DNA of 64,000 nucleotides, taken from contig JALCRM010000007.1 in the NCBI GenBank assembly GCA_022652545.1, positions 1 through 64,000 on the forward strand. Reading direction: 5' to 3'. Of this stretch, positions 18,401-26,184 are shown piece after piece. The notes under the pieces are model-generated. The model was not told the DNA's origin, did not search any database, and worked only from the letters and a program-made list of their open reading frames with translations. Source of the DNA: Lachnospiraceae bacterium (GTDB taxonomy: Bacteria; Bacillota; Clostridia; Lachnospirales; Lachnospiraceae). Each line of letters begins with the position of its first letter. The stretch's first letter is position 1. Made by a program: the position numbers and the translations under genes.

Positions 18401-18997
18401 GGCGTCGTGGTCGATCATTTCGTCGAGGTCAGCGTAGTCCCACATCTCGATCTTCTGGATCTCGTGGGAAGTGCGGAAACCGTCGAAGAAGTTGATGAAC
18501 GGAAGTTTTCCCTTGACTGCGGCGCAATATGCCACAGGTGTGAGGTCCATGACTTCCTGTACACTGGATTCGCAGAGCATTGCGGCACCGGTCTGCCGGC
18601 ATGCATAGACGTCGGAGTGGTCGCCGAAAATGTTCAGGGCGTGTGAGGAGACGGCACGGGCGGAAACATTGAAGACTCCCGGAAGACCTTCGCCGGCGAT
18701 CTTGTACAGATCAGGGATCATCAGAAGCAGTCCCTGGGATGCCGTGAAGGTAGAAGTCATGGCACCGGCTGTAAGAGCACCGTGAACGGCACCCGCAGCA
18801 CCGCCTTCGGCCTGCATTTCAGTAACCCGCACTTCCTGACCGAAGATGTTTTTCCTCCCCGCGGTAGCCCATTCGTCAATGTGTTCAGGCATGACGGATG
18901 AAGGCGTGATGGGGTAGATGGCAGCGACTTCGGTATACGCATATGCTACGTGCGCGGCCGCTTCGTTGCCGTCCATGGTTTTCATTTTTCTAGCCAT
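15479..18997 (-). CDS. nifJ: Pyruvate:ferredoxin (flavodoxin) oxidoreductase
   Basis: Single-chain PFOR: pyruvate + CoA + oxidised ferredoxin gives acetyl-CoA + CO2 + reduced ferredoxin. I start it at MARKMKTMDGNEAA (1172 aa), which has AGGAGG upstream. Domains in order: pyruvate-binding domain I (AAIYPITPSSVMPEH), domain II, the gamma-like domain, an 8Fe ferredoxin domain (CIECTFCSFVCPHA and CTGCGSCQNVCPG), then the TPP domain with the proximal-cluster CAGCGETPYAKL and GDGWAFDIDFGGLDH. Length is normal. It has its own promoter and is followed by a ferredoxin gene. Confidence 0.97.
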   Translation of the reverse strand: MARKMKTMDGNEAAAHVAYAYTEVAAIYPITPSSVMPEHIDEWATAGRKNIFGQEVRVTEMQAEGGAAGAVHGALTAGAMTSTFTASQGLLLMIPDLYKIAGEGLPGVFNVSARAVSSHALNIFGDHSDVYACRQTGAAMLCESSVQEVMDLTPVAYCAAVKGKLPFINFFDGFRTSHEIQKIEMWDYADLDEMIDHDAIDAFRANALNPNHPRQMGSAQNPDIFFQAREACNTTYDNMPGIVQEYMDKVNAKLGTDYKLFNYYGAPDAEQVIIAMGSVNDTIEETIDYLAKQGRKVGLIKVRLYRPFSAEALVKAIPATVKKISVLDRTKEAGSIEEPLALDVIAALKGTQFETVPVFSGRYGLGSKDTTPAQIIAVYDNQDKKRFTIGIVDDVTNLSLPTGKEIVTTPEGTICCKFWGLGADGTVGANKNSIKIIGDNTDMYAQAYFDYDSKKSGGVTMSHLRFGKLPIKSTYLIHQANFVACHKASYVRHFNMVQELVDGGTFLLNCPWTVEELDKELPGQVKKYIHDHKIRFYIIDGVKLGIETGMGPTRINTILQSAFFQLAKIIPTEQAIDLMKKAAAKTYGSKGQDVVDKNCAAIDAGAKNVVEVTVPDSWGDCADEGLLVGHADQGAEDVVSFVNNIQAKVNSQEGNSLKVSDLLPYADGSTPSGSAAYEKRGIAVNIPSWNSANCIECTFCSFVCPHAAIRAVAMTAEEAAKAPEGMQIKDLMGMPGYKYAIVISALDCTGCGSCQNVCPGMKGAKALTMVDLEANMGQQKFFDFGVGISQKDEVVEKFKEASVKGSQFKKPLLEFSGACAGCGETPYAKLITQLFGDRMYIANATGCSSIWGNSSPSTPYTVNAKGQGPAWSNSLFEDNAEFGYGMLLAQKAIRANISSKVQVLADKGNAAAKEWLDTFENGAANAKASAALLDSLKDDSSEEAKFVLKNKDFVSKKSQWIFGGDGWAFDIDFGGLDHVLASGQDVNVLVVNTEVYSNTGGQSSKATPLGAVAQFAAGGKETKQKDLASIAMSYGYVYVAQISMGADMNQAVKAIAEAEAYPGPSLIIAYAPCINHHIKVKGGMSKVMDEEKAAVQTGYWNLFRYNPNGEKKFSLDSKAASAPYQDFLEREARYTSLELKNPEKAAKLFAQAAKNAEQHYNYLQKLNDLYNN

Positions 18998-19080
18998 TTC
19001 TTTTCCTCCTGATTTATTTTTGATGCTTTTCATGCCGGACACAGCAATGATGCTGTATACAGCAGAGCATTCTTATTTAG

Positions 19081-19109
19081 ATAGTATCATCGGGGAACGC
19101 TAATTGCAA
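19081..19109 (-). promoter_or_regulatory. Promoter of nifJ
   Basis: Read leftward: TTGCAA (19109-19104), 17 bp, TACTAT (19086-19081), about 84 bp before the nifJ start. A sound sigma-A promoter. Confidence 0.72.
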
Positions 19110-19205
19110 CGCGCTTTTGGCATGTTTGCATAATAGAACACTGCGGTTTTGCGCGGCTTGCAGTACTTTTTCACAATGATTTCACAATGGCGCAGACAAT
19201 GTCCG

Positions 19206-19234
19206 TTGCGGTTTCGGAAAAGATGGGATATACT
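19206..19234 (+). promoter_or_regulatory. Promoter of the DUF1858 gene
   Basis: TTGCGG (19206-19211), 17 bp, TATACT (19229-19234), about 90 bp before the chosen start. It lies inside the longer possible reading frame, which argues for the downstream start. Confidence 0.6.
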
Positions 19235-19324
19235 CCCATGCATAACCAGGAACTGATGCGGCGGCCCGGCCGGCGCATTTTATCCGCAGACGGTGAAGAC
19301 CCTGCGAAATGGATCGGAGGAAAT

Positions 19325-19525
19325 ATGGAAGACATCAGACAGGATATGACAATCGGAGAGGCGCTGCAGGCGAGTCCCAAGATCGCGCCTGTGCTCATGC
19401 AGATCGGCATGCACTGCCTCGGCTGCCCGGCTTCAATGGGCGAGACGCTCGAAGAGGCGGCAATGGTACACGGGATCGATGTGAACGAACTGATGGACCA
19501 GATCAAAATGGCTGTGGAGGAGTGA
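19325..19525 (+). CDS. DUF1858 redox-disulfide domain protein
   Basis: I start it at MEDIRQDMTIGEAL (66 aa) because GGAGG lies four bases upstream and the DUF1858 domain begins there. The family pattern is clear: ALQASPKIAPVLMQIGMHCLGCPASMGETLEEAAMVHGID, with the conserved CxxC (Cys-Leu-Gly-Cys). TIGR03980 members are associated with hybrid-cluster proteins and thought to carry a redox disulfide. The exact partner is unknown. A strong terminator follows. Confidence 0.85.
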   Translation: MEDIRQDMTIGEALQASPKIAPVLMQIGMHCLGCPASMGETLEEAAMVHGIDVNELMDQIKMAVEE

Positions 19526-19564
19526 TCCCCGCGCCCTGACAGTTCCATGCGGAAACACAGAAAA

Positions 19565-19608
19565 ACGGTGCACAGGCGGAAGAGATCCCGCGGGTGCACC
19601 GTTTTTTA
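19565..19608. terminator. Bidirectional terminator between DUF1858 and mecA
   Basis: 9-bp stem ACGGTGCAC (19565-19573) / GTGCACCGT (19594-19602), with A-run before and TTTTTT after. It lies between convergent genes and can serve both. Confidence 0.88.
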
Positions 19609-19625
19609 TGCTGTTTTCAGTTTCC

Positions 19626-20534
19626 TCAGTCTTTACGGGCTACGCGCGCCAGTATATCCAGCGCGTTTTCCGGGCAGATCACTTTGCAGTGCTCCTGCAG
19701 GTACTGTTCCCGTGCGTACGTCATGACCTCCGGCTCCCCGTATTCCGAGAGCAGGGCAAGTACATTCTGCGCCGCCGGTACGTCCTTCATGTCATCGAAC
19801 ACCAGCGTGAGATAGTATCTGCTGTCATCCGGATTGGCGTACAGCGCATTGTATCCCCTGAAGGTGCCGCCGATCAGCCCTGCGGCCTCTACGACCTGGT
19901 TCAGGGAACTGAAGGTATAGAGACGGTGGCGGAAAATATAGCGTCTGATCTTCTGGGCTTCCCGCAGCTGTCCTTCCTTGGAGGACTGTCCGGGATCCGC
20001 TTCCTTCCGGGCTTGTCCCTGCCCGGGGCTGCGCTTTACACCCTCATTGCCGCCCGGACCGCTCAGGCCGTGCGGGTCGGCTGCATCCGCGCTTTCCGTA
20101 AAGCTGTCGCCGGGGCCGCCGTCCGCGTCACTGTCAGTTCCGCTGTCTTCGGCATCTGCACTGCCGGCGCTGCGGCGGATCGCATCCAGCAGTTTTTCAA
20201 AAGTCGTGCTGGCCTCCGCGGGCGAGTCGTCCGTCTGGCTCTGGACGGACGGCGCAAAGCTTGAAAACCGCGTATCCAGTTCTTCAGGATCCTCGACCTT
20301 CGTGACGATCAGCACGATGCTGTCAGAGTTCAGGGGAATGGCTTCTATCATGAGCGGCATGTTTTCCGCATCGAAACCGCACTGCAGGGAAGCCTGCTGC
20401 ATCATGTCGCTGAACAGTTTCTTGGCTTTGTCCGTGCCGTATGCCAGTTCACTGATCTTGAGACTTCTCTGCGCGAGATCGCCGGCACTCAGCGTACAGC
20501 GTATCTGGTTTTCACTTACTCTCTCGATTTTCAT
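19626..20534 (-). CDS. mecA: MecA-family adaptor protein
   Basis: Adaptor that brings substrates to ClpC/ClpP. I start it at MKIERVSENQIRCTLS (302 aa), preceded by AAGGAGG. The N-terminal substrate-binding domain is clear (ELAYGTDKAKKLFSDMMQQA, CGFDAENMPLMIEAIPL). The C-terminal Clp-binding domain has YIFRHRLYTFSSLNQVVEAA and LYANPDDSRYYLTLVFDD. The two are joined by an unusually long acidic Ser/Gly/Asp-rich linker of about 75 residues, longer than in Bacillus MecA as I remember it. Confidence 0.9.
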   Translation of the reverse strand: MKIERVSENQIRCTLSAGDLAQRSLKISELAYGTDKAKKLFSDMMQQASLQCGFDAENMPLMIEAIPLNSDSIVLIVTKVEDPEELDTRFSSFAPSVQSQTDDSPAEASTTFEKLLDAIRRSAGSADAEDSGTDSDADGGPGDSFTESADAADPHGLSGPGGNEGVKRSPGQGQARKEADPGQSSKEGQLREAQKIRRYIFRHRLYTFSSLNQVVEAAGLIGGTFRGYNALYANPDDSRYYLTLVFDDMKDVPAAQNVLALLSEYGEPEVMTYAREQYLQEHCKVICPENALDILARVARKD

Positions 20535-20568
20535 ATACAGGCCTCCTTCCATTCAATATTGTAACTGA

Positions 20569-20597
20569 TTTATACTCTCGCCCGGGAGCGAATTCAA
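20569..20597 (-). promoter_or_regulatory. Promoter of mecA
   Basis: Read leftward: TTGAAT (20597-20592), 17 bp, TATAAA (20574-20569), 35 bp before the mecA start. Confidence 0.65.
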
Positions 20598-20750
20598 TAG
20601 AAGAAAAACATATTTTAGCAAAGCTTTATGAATATTGCGGAGGGAGTACAGCCTGAAGACCGGGGATGCGGGGATACCGTGTTTTTTAACACAGGACTTC
20701 GGCAATTCTCACAAAAAGGCCTGTTTTCTGTGTTTCTGCCGCCCGACTTA

Positions 20751-20780
20751 TTGCCGGCATCCGGAGCCCGCTGCTATAAT
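20751..20780 (+). promoter_or_regulatory. Orphan promoter
   Basis: TTGCCG (20751-20756), 18 bp, TATAAT (20775-20780). No clear gene follows; a short transcript to about 20990 is possible. A small stem CTGA-CTTG-TCAG lies at 20961-20972. Confidence 0.5.
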
Positions 20781-20987
20781 GGCACAAGGATATGGAACAT
20801 GCGATGTATCGGAAAGGGGGTGCAGGCAGATACAGCGGTTCCGTTCACCGGTCTTATTCCGACACGAATCAGCAGTTGTGGAACCAATTCTGTAAATCAT
20901 ATCAGATATTTTCAAAGCAAGAGTCTGTTCCATTGTCTTAAGAACTGCCAATCTTTTTCACTGACTTGTCAGAACAGATTTTCCGAA

Positions 20988-21215
20988 TCATAAATCCATA
21001 CGGTAACAATCCGGGCAGTGCCCCGCAAGGGCGAATCCTGCCATTTCCGATTTTCTGACGATACGTTTCATATCCGGTCGGCTGCGCGCCGGACTGCGGG
21101 CGAATCCCACGAAGAATTTCCCGACGGCTTTGGAAGGCGGCAGCCCCATCACGTCTGTACAGGCACCGTCTGTCAGTTTTTCCTGCGACAGGACGGCAGC
21201 CCGTGTCTTACCCAC
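20988..21215 (-). CDS. Possible small protein or gene remnant
   Basis: A 75-codon leftward frame with a GTG start and CAGGAA just before it. Third positions are fairly G+C-rich (about 61% by my count), a little like the coding genes nearby. The stretch TDGACTDVMGLPPSK faintly recalls the C-terminal part of Maf proteins, but no Maf N-terminus is found upstream, where a stop lies three codons away. I do not recognise it; it may be chance or a decayed gene. Confidence 0.22.
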   Translation of the reverse strand: MGKTRAAVLSQEKLTDGACTDVMGLPPSKAVGKFFVGFARSPARSRPDMKRIVRKSEMAGFALAGHCPDCYRMDL

Positions 21216-21362
21216 TTCCTGTCAATCTGAGATCAAATCTTTAGGGCACATGAAATCCGTTTCAAAGTCTGAGGACCCCGCCTTGTGTGGCAACGGATGA
21301 CGTGTGCCCTGTCTGTGCGGCGGTACGGGCTGCCCTTGCCTGTCGCACACGCGGAGAATACA

Positions 21363-21371
21363 TGCTATAAT
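21363..21371 (+). promoter_or_regulatory. Extended -10 promoter of the GH18 gene
   Basis: TGC-TATAAT at 21363-21371, 49 bp before the ATG at 21421. No convincing -35. Confidence 0.6.
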
Positions 21372-21420
21372 AATACGAAAAATTCCGGGTTCGGAGAAAA
21401 ACTTACAAGGGAACGGGGCT

Positions 21421-23436
21421 ATGAGCGGCAGGGATTACGGTTATTTTGATGACGAAGACGAACTGGACGCAGCCGAAGAAGACACCGGCTATACGAAGGA
21501 CAGACGGCAGACCCGGGACAGCGGGTACGGCCGGAACAGTTCCGGAAGCGGGCGCAGTTCAGGCGGCAGCGGCAGCAGAAACGGGCGCAGTTCCGGGAGC
21601 AGAGGCGGATATGGCTCCGGGAGCAGCGGCAGCTGGGCAAACGATTCCCGCAGCCGCGGCACGGCCGGGGGACGCAGTACCGGAGGCGGCTACGGCCGGC
21701 GAACGGACAGCTATGGCAGCAGCGGCCGGCGCAGAAAGAAAAAGAGAGGCTTTCCCTGGCAGCTGGGTGTCGTGCTGCTCATCTTTGTCCTGCTGGGAGC
21801 TTTTGCGCTGACGCTGTACCAGAAGCGGTATTCCTATTCGACGGTACAGGCTGACCTGAACTCCTATTTCGGGGAGACGGACGACGCCTCCGTGGTGCCG
21901 GTCATGCTGCAGAACGACAAGAGCGATACCACTGTCAGGCTGTTTGACGGGACGCCCTACATGAGCATCGATGCCGTGCAGAGCATGCTGAACAGGCGCT
22001 TTTATTATGGGAAGGAAGACAATGTGGTGCTCTACTGCCTGCCGGACGATGTGGTGACAACGACGATCGGCACCAGTGACTGGTCGACGGGAAGCGGCAC
22101 CAGCACCGAAAAATACATGCCGGCGCGCATGGACGGCGAAACCCTGTATCTTGCACTCGACTATGTAAAGAAGTTCACGAATTTTTCGTATCAGCTGTAT
22201 ACGGATCCCAACCGCATGCAGATCTATACGCAGTGGGGAGATGTCAACACCGCGATCGTGTCGAAGAAGACGGGGCTGCGCACGACCGGCGGCGTGAAGA
22301 GCGATGTCCTGACCTATCTTGAGAAGGGTGCCAAGGTCGAGGTCCTGGAGACCATGGAAAACTGGTCCAAGGTGAAGGCCGACGGCTGCTTTATCGGCTA
22401 CGTGGAAAACAAGGTCCTGAAGGACCAGGCAAGCGAGACGCAGACACCGGTCACGGATGCACTGAATCAGACGTTTACCCCGAACCTGCTCGGCACCAAG
22501 GTCAACATGGCCTGGCACAATGTGGCGAGTACGGGAGGAAACGACACGTATGCGGCCTATATGGCAAACACCAAGTCGCTGAATGTACTTTCCCCGACCT
22601 GGTATCCGCTGCAGGATGACGCCGGGGATCTGGACAGCTACGCCAGGCAGGACTACATGGATCAGGCGCATGCCGCCGGTCTGAAGGTGTGGCCGGTCGT
22701 GGACAACTTCAACAATCCCGACGTGAATCACAACAATTTCCTGGCAAAACAGGCTTCGCGTACGCATGTGATCGACCAGCTCATGGACGAGGCGTCGAAG
22801 TATGGTTTTGACGGCATCAACGTCGACTTTGAACAGATCGACCCGGATTACGGACAGGATTTCATCGAGTTTGTGCGCGAACTTTCGATCCGCTGCCGCA
22901 AGGCCAAGCTCACGCTGTCCGTGGACAACTACGTCACGTATGATTTCAATGACTATTACCATATGGATGAGCAGGCGGATTTTGCCGACTATGTCGTCAT
23001 CATGGGGTATGACGAGCACTACGCGGGCGACAAGGAAGCAGGCAGCGTCGCGGACATCGACTATGTAAAGTACGGCATTGAACGCGCCCTGCAGGAAGTG
23101 CCGAAGGACCAGCTTATCAACGGCATTCCGTTCTATACAAGGCTCTGGATCGAGGACGAGTCCGGCCTGACGTCCCAGTCGCTGGATATGACGCAGGCGG
23201 CGCAGTTCTGCACGGATCACGGGCTGACGCCGAAGTGGGATGAAAAGACCTGCCAGAACTACGTGGAGGCCACGGAAGGCAGCAAGACCTACAAGATGTG
23301 GCTGGAGGACGCGGAGTCCATCCAGGCCAAGCTTTCCGTGATGCAGGCAGAGGGCATCGCGGGTGTGGCGGAATGGAAGCTGAGCTTTGAGACGCCGGAT
23401 ATCTGGGACGTGATCGCCAGCTATATGGCACAGTGA
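21421..23436 (+). CDS. Membrane-anchored GH18 glycoside hydrolase
   Basis: 671 residues from MSGRDYGYFDDEDE. Residues 1-108 are a low-complexity Ser/Gly/Arg-rich stretch ending RRRKKKRG, then one membrane segment (LGVVLLIFVLLGAFALTLY). Outside come a copper-amine-oxidase-like/stalk region, an SH3-like stretch (KTGLRTTGGVKSDVLTYLEKG), and a C-terminal GH18 barrel with the catalytic motif FDGINVDFEQID. This architecture is like YaaH/CotE-type enzymes that act on peptidoglycan or chitin-like glycans. The stop overlaps the next ATG by 4 bp. Confidence 0.88.
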   Translation: MSGRDYGYFDDEDELDAAEEDTGYTKDRRQTRDSGYGRNSSGSGRSSGGSGSRNGRSSGSRGGYGSGSSGSWANDSRSRGTAGGRSTGGGYGRRTDSYGSSGRRRKKKRGFPWQLGVVLLIFVLLGAFALTLYQKRYSYSTVQADLNSYFGETDDASVVPVMLQNDKSDTTVRLFDGTPYMSIDAVQSMLNRRFYYGKEDNVVLYCLPDDVVTTTIGTSDWSTGSGTSTEKYMPARMDGETLYLALDYVKKFTNFSYQLYTDPNRMQIYTQWGDVNTAIVSKKTGLRTTGGVKSDVLTYLEKGAKVEVLETMENWSKVKADGCFIGYVENKVLKDQASETQTPVTDALNQTFTPNLLGTKVNMAWHNVASTGGNDTYAAYMANTKSLNVLSPTWYPLQDDAGDLDSYARQDYMDQAHAAGLKVWPVVDNFNNPDVNHNNFLAKQASRTHVIDQLMDEASKYGFDGINVDFEQIDPDYGQDFIEFVRELSIRCRKAKLTLSVDNYVTYDFNDYYHMDEQADFADYVVIMGYDEHYAGDKEAGSVADIDYVKYGIERALQEVPKDQLINGIPFYTRLWIEDESGLTSQSLDMTQAAQFCTDHGLTPKWDEKTCQNYVEATEGSKTYKMWLEDAESIQAKLSVMQAEGIAGVAEWKLSFETPDIWDVIASYMAQ

Positions 23437-24524
23437 TGAAGACAGAATACATTTCCATGACGGAAGAAAACATAGACCGGCAGGGCATCGAACGTGCCGG
23501 TGAGATCCTGCGGGCCGGCGGCCTGGTGGCATTTCCCACCGAGACCGTGTACGGACTCGGCGGGGACGCGCTGAATCCGGAATCCTCGAAGAAGATCTAC
23601 GCGGCCAAGGGCAGGCCTTCCGACAACCCGCTGATCGTACATATCTGCCGCCTGGAAGATACGGAAGCGATCGCGGAAAAGATCCCTGAGACATACTACA
23701 GGCTGGCAAAGGCATTCTGGCCGGGACCTCTGACCATCATTCTGAACAAGAGCAGCCGCGTACCCGTAGAGACGACGGGCGGACTCGGTACAGTGGCGAT
23801 CCGCTTTCCGAGCAACCGCATCGCGCACGCACTGATCGAAGCGGAGGGCGGCTTTATCGCGGCACCCTCTGCCAACCGTTCCGGACGGCCGAGCCCCACG
23901 CTGGCAAAATACTGCAGGGAAGATCTGGACGGCCGCGTGGAGATGATCATCGACGGGGGACAGGTCGGTATCGGCGTGGAGTCCACGATCGTGGATCTCA
24001 CGGAGGGCAGGCCTGTTATCCTGCGCCCGGGCCGCATCACGAAGGAAATGCTGGATGCGGAGCTCGGCAGCGTGGACGTGGACCGCACGATCCTGTCGGC
24101 GGATTCCGGCATCAGGCCGAAGGCTCCCGGCATGAAATACAGGCACTATGCGCCGAAGGGCGATCTGAAGATCGTCTGCGGCAGCAGGGACAATGTCGTT
24201 GCCTACATCAATGAAGCGGCGGCTGCGGCACATGCGGCCGGCGGGAAGACGGGCGTCATCGCGGCGGAGGACACCTGTGCCATGTACAGGGCGGATTCCG
24301 TAAAATGTGCGGGCAGCAGGCAGGACGAGGAAACGGTCGCAAGAGAGCTCTTCCGTATCCTGCGCGAGTTTGACGACGAGAACTGCACGGTCATGTTTTC
24401 CGAGGCATTTGACGACAGCGGCATAGGCATGGCGGTCATGAACCGCCTCACCAAGGCGGCGGGGCACCAGATCGTGGATGCCGACGCATACAGACAGAAG
24501 GAGAATGGAGGTGTAGGTGTATGA
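23433..24524 (+). CDS. ywlC: L-threonylcarbamoyladenylate synthase (Sua5 type)
   Basis: Makes threonylcarbamoyl-AMP from threonine, bicarbonate and ATP for the t6A37 modification of tRNA. The YrdC domain covers about 15-210, with GLVAFPTETVYGLGGDAL, the KGRPSDNPLIVHI loop and the SANRSGRPSPT motif. A Sua5 C-terminal domain follows the linker APGMKYRHYAPKG. 363 residues fit the long form. ATGA overlaps join it to the genes on both sides. Confidence 0.94.
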   Translation: MMKTEYISMTEENIDRQGIERAGEILRAGGLVAFPTETVYGLGGDALNPESSKKIYAAKGRPSDNPLIVHICRLEDTEAIAEKIPETYYRLAKAFWPGPLTIILNKSSRVPVETTGGLGTVAIRFPSNRIAHALIEAEGGFIAAPSANRSGRPSPTLAKYCREDLDGRVEMIIDGGQVGIGVESTIVDLTEGRPVILRPGRITKEMLDAELGSVDVDRTILSADSGIRPKAPGMKYRHYAPKGDLKIVCGSRDNVVAYINEAAAAAHAAGGKTGVIAAEDTCAMYRADSVKCAGSRQDEETVARELFRILREFDDENCTVMFSEAFDDSGIGMAVMNRLTKAAGHQIVDADAYRQKENGGVGV

Positions 24525-24946
24525 TAGCGATCGGTTCGGACCATGGCGGCTTTGACCTGAAGACATCCGTGATTGCCCATCTGGAAGCAAGGGGCATGGA
24601 ATACAGGGACTTCGGATGTTTTGACAAAAAATCAGTGGACTATCCGCAGTATGCGAAGGCAGTTGCGCAGGCTGTGGCTTCCGGCGAGGCGGAAAAGGGC
24701 ATCGTGATCTGCACGACGGGGATAGGCGTCTCCATCGTCGCAAACAAGGTGCACGGGATACGCTGTGCGCTCTGCAGCGAGGTCTCCACGGCCAAGCTGA
24801 CGAGACTCCACAACGATGCGAACGTGCTTGCCATGGGAGGCGGAATGATCGGTCCCAAAGCGGCCGATGACATTGTGGATACTTTTCTGGACACGCCGTT
24901 TTCGGGCGAGGAAAAGCATAAAAGAAGGATCTCCGAAATAGAATAA
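24521..24946 (+). CDS. rpiB: Ribose-5-phosphate isomerase B
   Basis: Interconverts ribulose-5-P and ribose-5-P in the pentose phosphate pathway. 141 residues with IAIGSDHGGFDLK at the start and the catalytic CTTGIGVSIVANKVHGIRCALC (active-site Cys in the CTTGIG loop); HNDANVLAMGG follows. The start overlaps the preceding stop. Some family members act on other sugar phosphates, so the substrate is inferred. Confidence 0.93.
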   Translation: MIAIGSDHGGFDLKTSVIAHLEARGMEYRDFGCFDKKSVDYPQYAKAVAQAVASGEAEKGIVICTTGIGVSIVANKVHGIRCALCSEVSTAKLTRLHNDANVLAMGGGMIGPKAADDIVDTFLDTPFSGEEKHKRRISEIE

Positions 24947-24998
24947 AGCCGGCAGGACAGATTTCACAGCGCCGTAAAGGCGCAGAAAAGAGGAAGCA

Positions 24999-25628
24999 AT
25001 GGGAAAAGTAGTGATCATGGACCACCCGCTCATCCAGCACAAGATCGGTTATATCCGCAGGAAATCCACCGGGACCAAGGATTTCCGCGAAACGGTCGGA
25101 GAGATCGCCATGCTGATCTGTTTTGAGGCGACCCGCAGTCTGGAACTCCAGGATGTGGAGATCGAGACGCCCATCGCAAAGACGACGGCCAAGGAACTGA
25201 AGGGCAAGAAAATGGCGATCGTGCCGATCCTGCGCGCCGGACTCGGGATGGTAGACGGTATGCTGACGCTCATTCCCACTGCAAAGGTCGGCCATATCGG
25301 GCTGTATCGCGACCCGGATACACTGAAGCCCGTCGAATATTACTGCAAGCTTCCGAAGGACTGCAGCGAGCGCGAGGTCTTCGTGGTGGATCCCATGCTG
25401 GCCACCGGCGGTTCGTCCGTGGCAGCCATCGAGATGCTCAAGCACCACGGCTGCAAAAACATTCATTTCATGTGCATCATTGCGGCGCCGGAAGGCATCA
25501 AGGCCCTGACGGCGGCACACCCCGACGTGGATGTATACGTGGGGGCCGTGGATGACCATCTGAATGAAAACGGCTATATCGTACCCGGCCTCGGCGACGC
25601 GGGAGACCGTATCTTCGGCACAAAGTGA
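24999..25628 (+). CDS. upp: Uracil phosphoribosyltransferase
   Basis: Converts uracil and PRPP to UMP in pyrimidine salvage. 209 residues, normal length. It has [24 protein letters not shown], the [12 protein letters not shown] loop, the PRPP-binding [22 protein letters not shown], and an aromatic/acidic C-terminus with [31 protein letters not shown] hairpin (24969-24983) lies just before the ribosome site. rpiB, upp and the dCMP deaminase form a nucleotide-linked run. Confidence 0.96.
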   Translation: MGKVVIMDHPLIQHKIGYIRRKSTGTKDFRETVGEIAMLICFEATRSLELQDVEIETPIAKTTAKELKGKKMAIVPILRAGLGMVDGMLTLIPTAKVGHIGLYRDPDTLKPVEYYCKLPKDCSEREVFVVDPMLATGGSSVAAIEMLKHHGCKNIHFMCIIAAPEGIKALTAAHPDVDVYVGAVDDHLNENGYIVPGLGDAGDRIFGTK

Positions 25629-25659
25629 GCGGGAACCAAACGCGGATCGGAGGCAGTTC

Positions 25660-26148
25660 ATGTCAGGCAAACGCGCAGATTACATCACCTGGGACGAGTA
25701 TTTCATGGGCGTTGCAGCCCTGGCCGGCATGCGTTCCAAGGATCCGAACACACAGGTCGGCTGCTGCATCGTCAGCGATGCGCACAAGATCCTGTCCATG
25801 GGGTACAACGGTTTCCCGCTCGGCTGTTCCGACGAGGATTTTCCGTGGGAACGCGAGGGCGAGGACAGCCTGCATACAAAGTATCCATATGTAACGCACA
25901 GTGAACTGAACGCGATCCTGAATTTCCGCGGGGGCAGTCTCGAAGGCTCTTCTATTTACGTGACGCTTTTTCCCTGCAACGAATGCGCCAAGGCGATCAT
26001 CCAGTCCGGCATCCGCAGGGTGGTCTACCGGAGTGACAAGTACGCGGATTCGGAAAGCACGATAGCGAGCAAGAAAATGTTCGATGCGGCCGGGGTGGCA
26101 TATGTGCAGTACCAGCCTACCGGGCGCAGGATAGAGATCGATCTGTAA
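25660..26148 (+). CDS. dCMP deaminase family protein
   Basis: Zinc-dependent deaminase, probably dCMP to dUMP. I start it at MSGKRADYITWDEYFMG (162 aa) with GGAGG upstream. Zinc and catalytic motifs: THSELNAIL (His and catalytic Glu) and LFPCNECAKAIIQ (two zinc Cys). RSKDPNTQVGCCIV is also conserved. It follows upp by 31 bp. A ComEB-like role in competence is possible but is not needed to explain it. Confidence 0.9.
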   Translation: MSGKRADYITWDEYFMGVAALAGMRSKDPNTQVGCCIVSDAHKILSMGYNGFPLGCSDEDFPWEREGEDSLHTKYPYVTHSELNAILNFRGGSLEGSSIYVTLFPCNECAKAIIQSGIRRVVYRSDKYADSESTIASKKMFDAAGVAYVQYQPTGRRIEIDL

Positions 26149-26184
26149 AGGAAAGCGGCAGCGAAGTTCCGCCGGGGAGTCTGT

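Larger units (their letters stand above)
18998..19324. other. Divergent intergenic region nifJ / DUF1858
   Basis: About 330 bp with no convincing gene. It holds the leftward nifJ promoter (19081-19109), an imperfect direct repeat of TTTCACAATG near 19170-19190, and the rightward promoter at 19206-19234. I see nothing else. Confidence 0.6.
20598..21362. other. Gene-poor, AT-richer stretch
   Basis: About 765 bp without a convincing gene. It has a good rightward promoter (20751-20780) followed by a 49-codon frame (20792-20941, MEHAMYRKGG...) whose ribosome site is poor, so a small RNA is as likely as a peptide. Leftward, a 75-codon frame lies at 20988-21215. The part near 20880-20990 is richer in A+T than its surroundings. 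Confidence 0.5.

Noticed and set aside
19166-19190. Direct repeat TTTCACAATG x2 near nifJ
   Set aside because: Two short AT-rich copies beside each other with no third copy or palindrome; probably chance.
20988-21215. Similarity of the 75-codon frame to the end of Maf proteins
   Set aside because: Only one short stretch agrees, the order of motifs is not complete and an upstream stop removes any N-terminal part.
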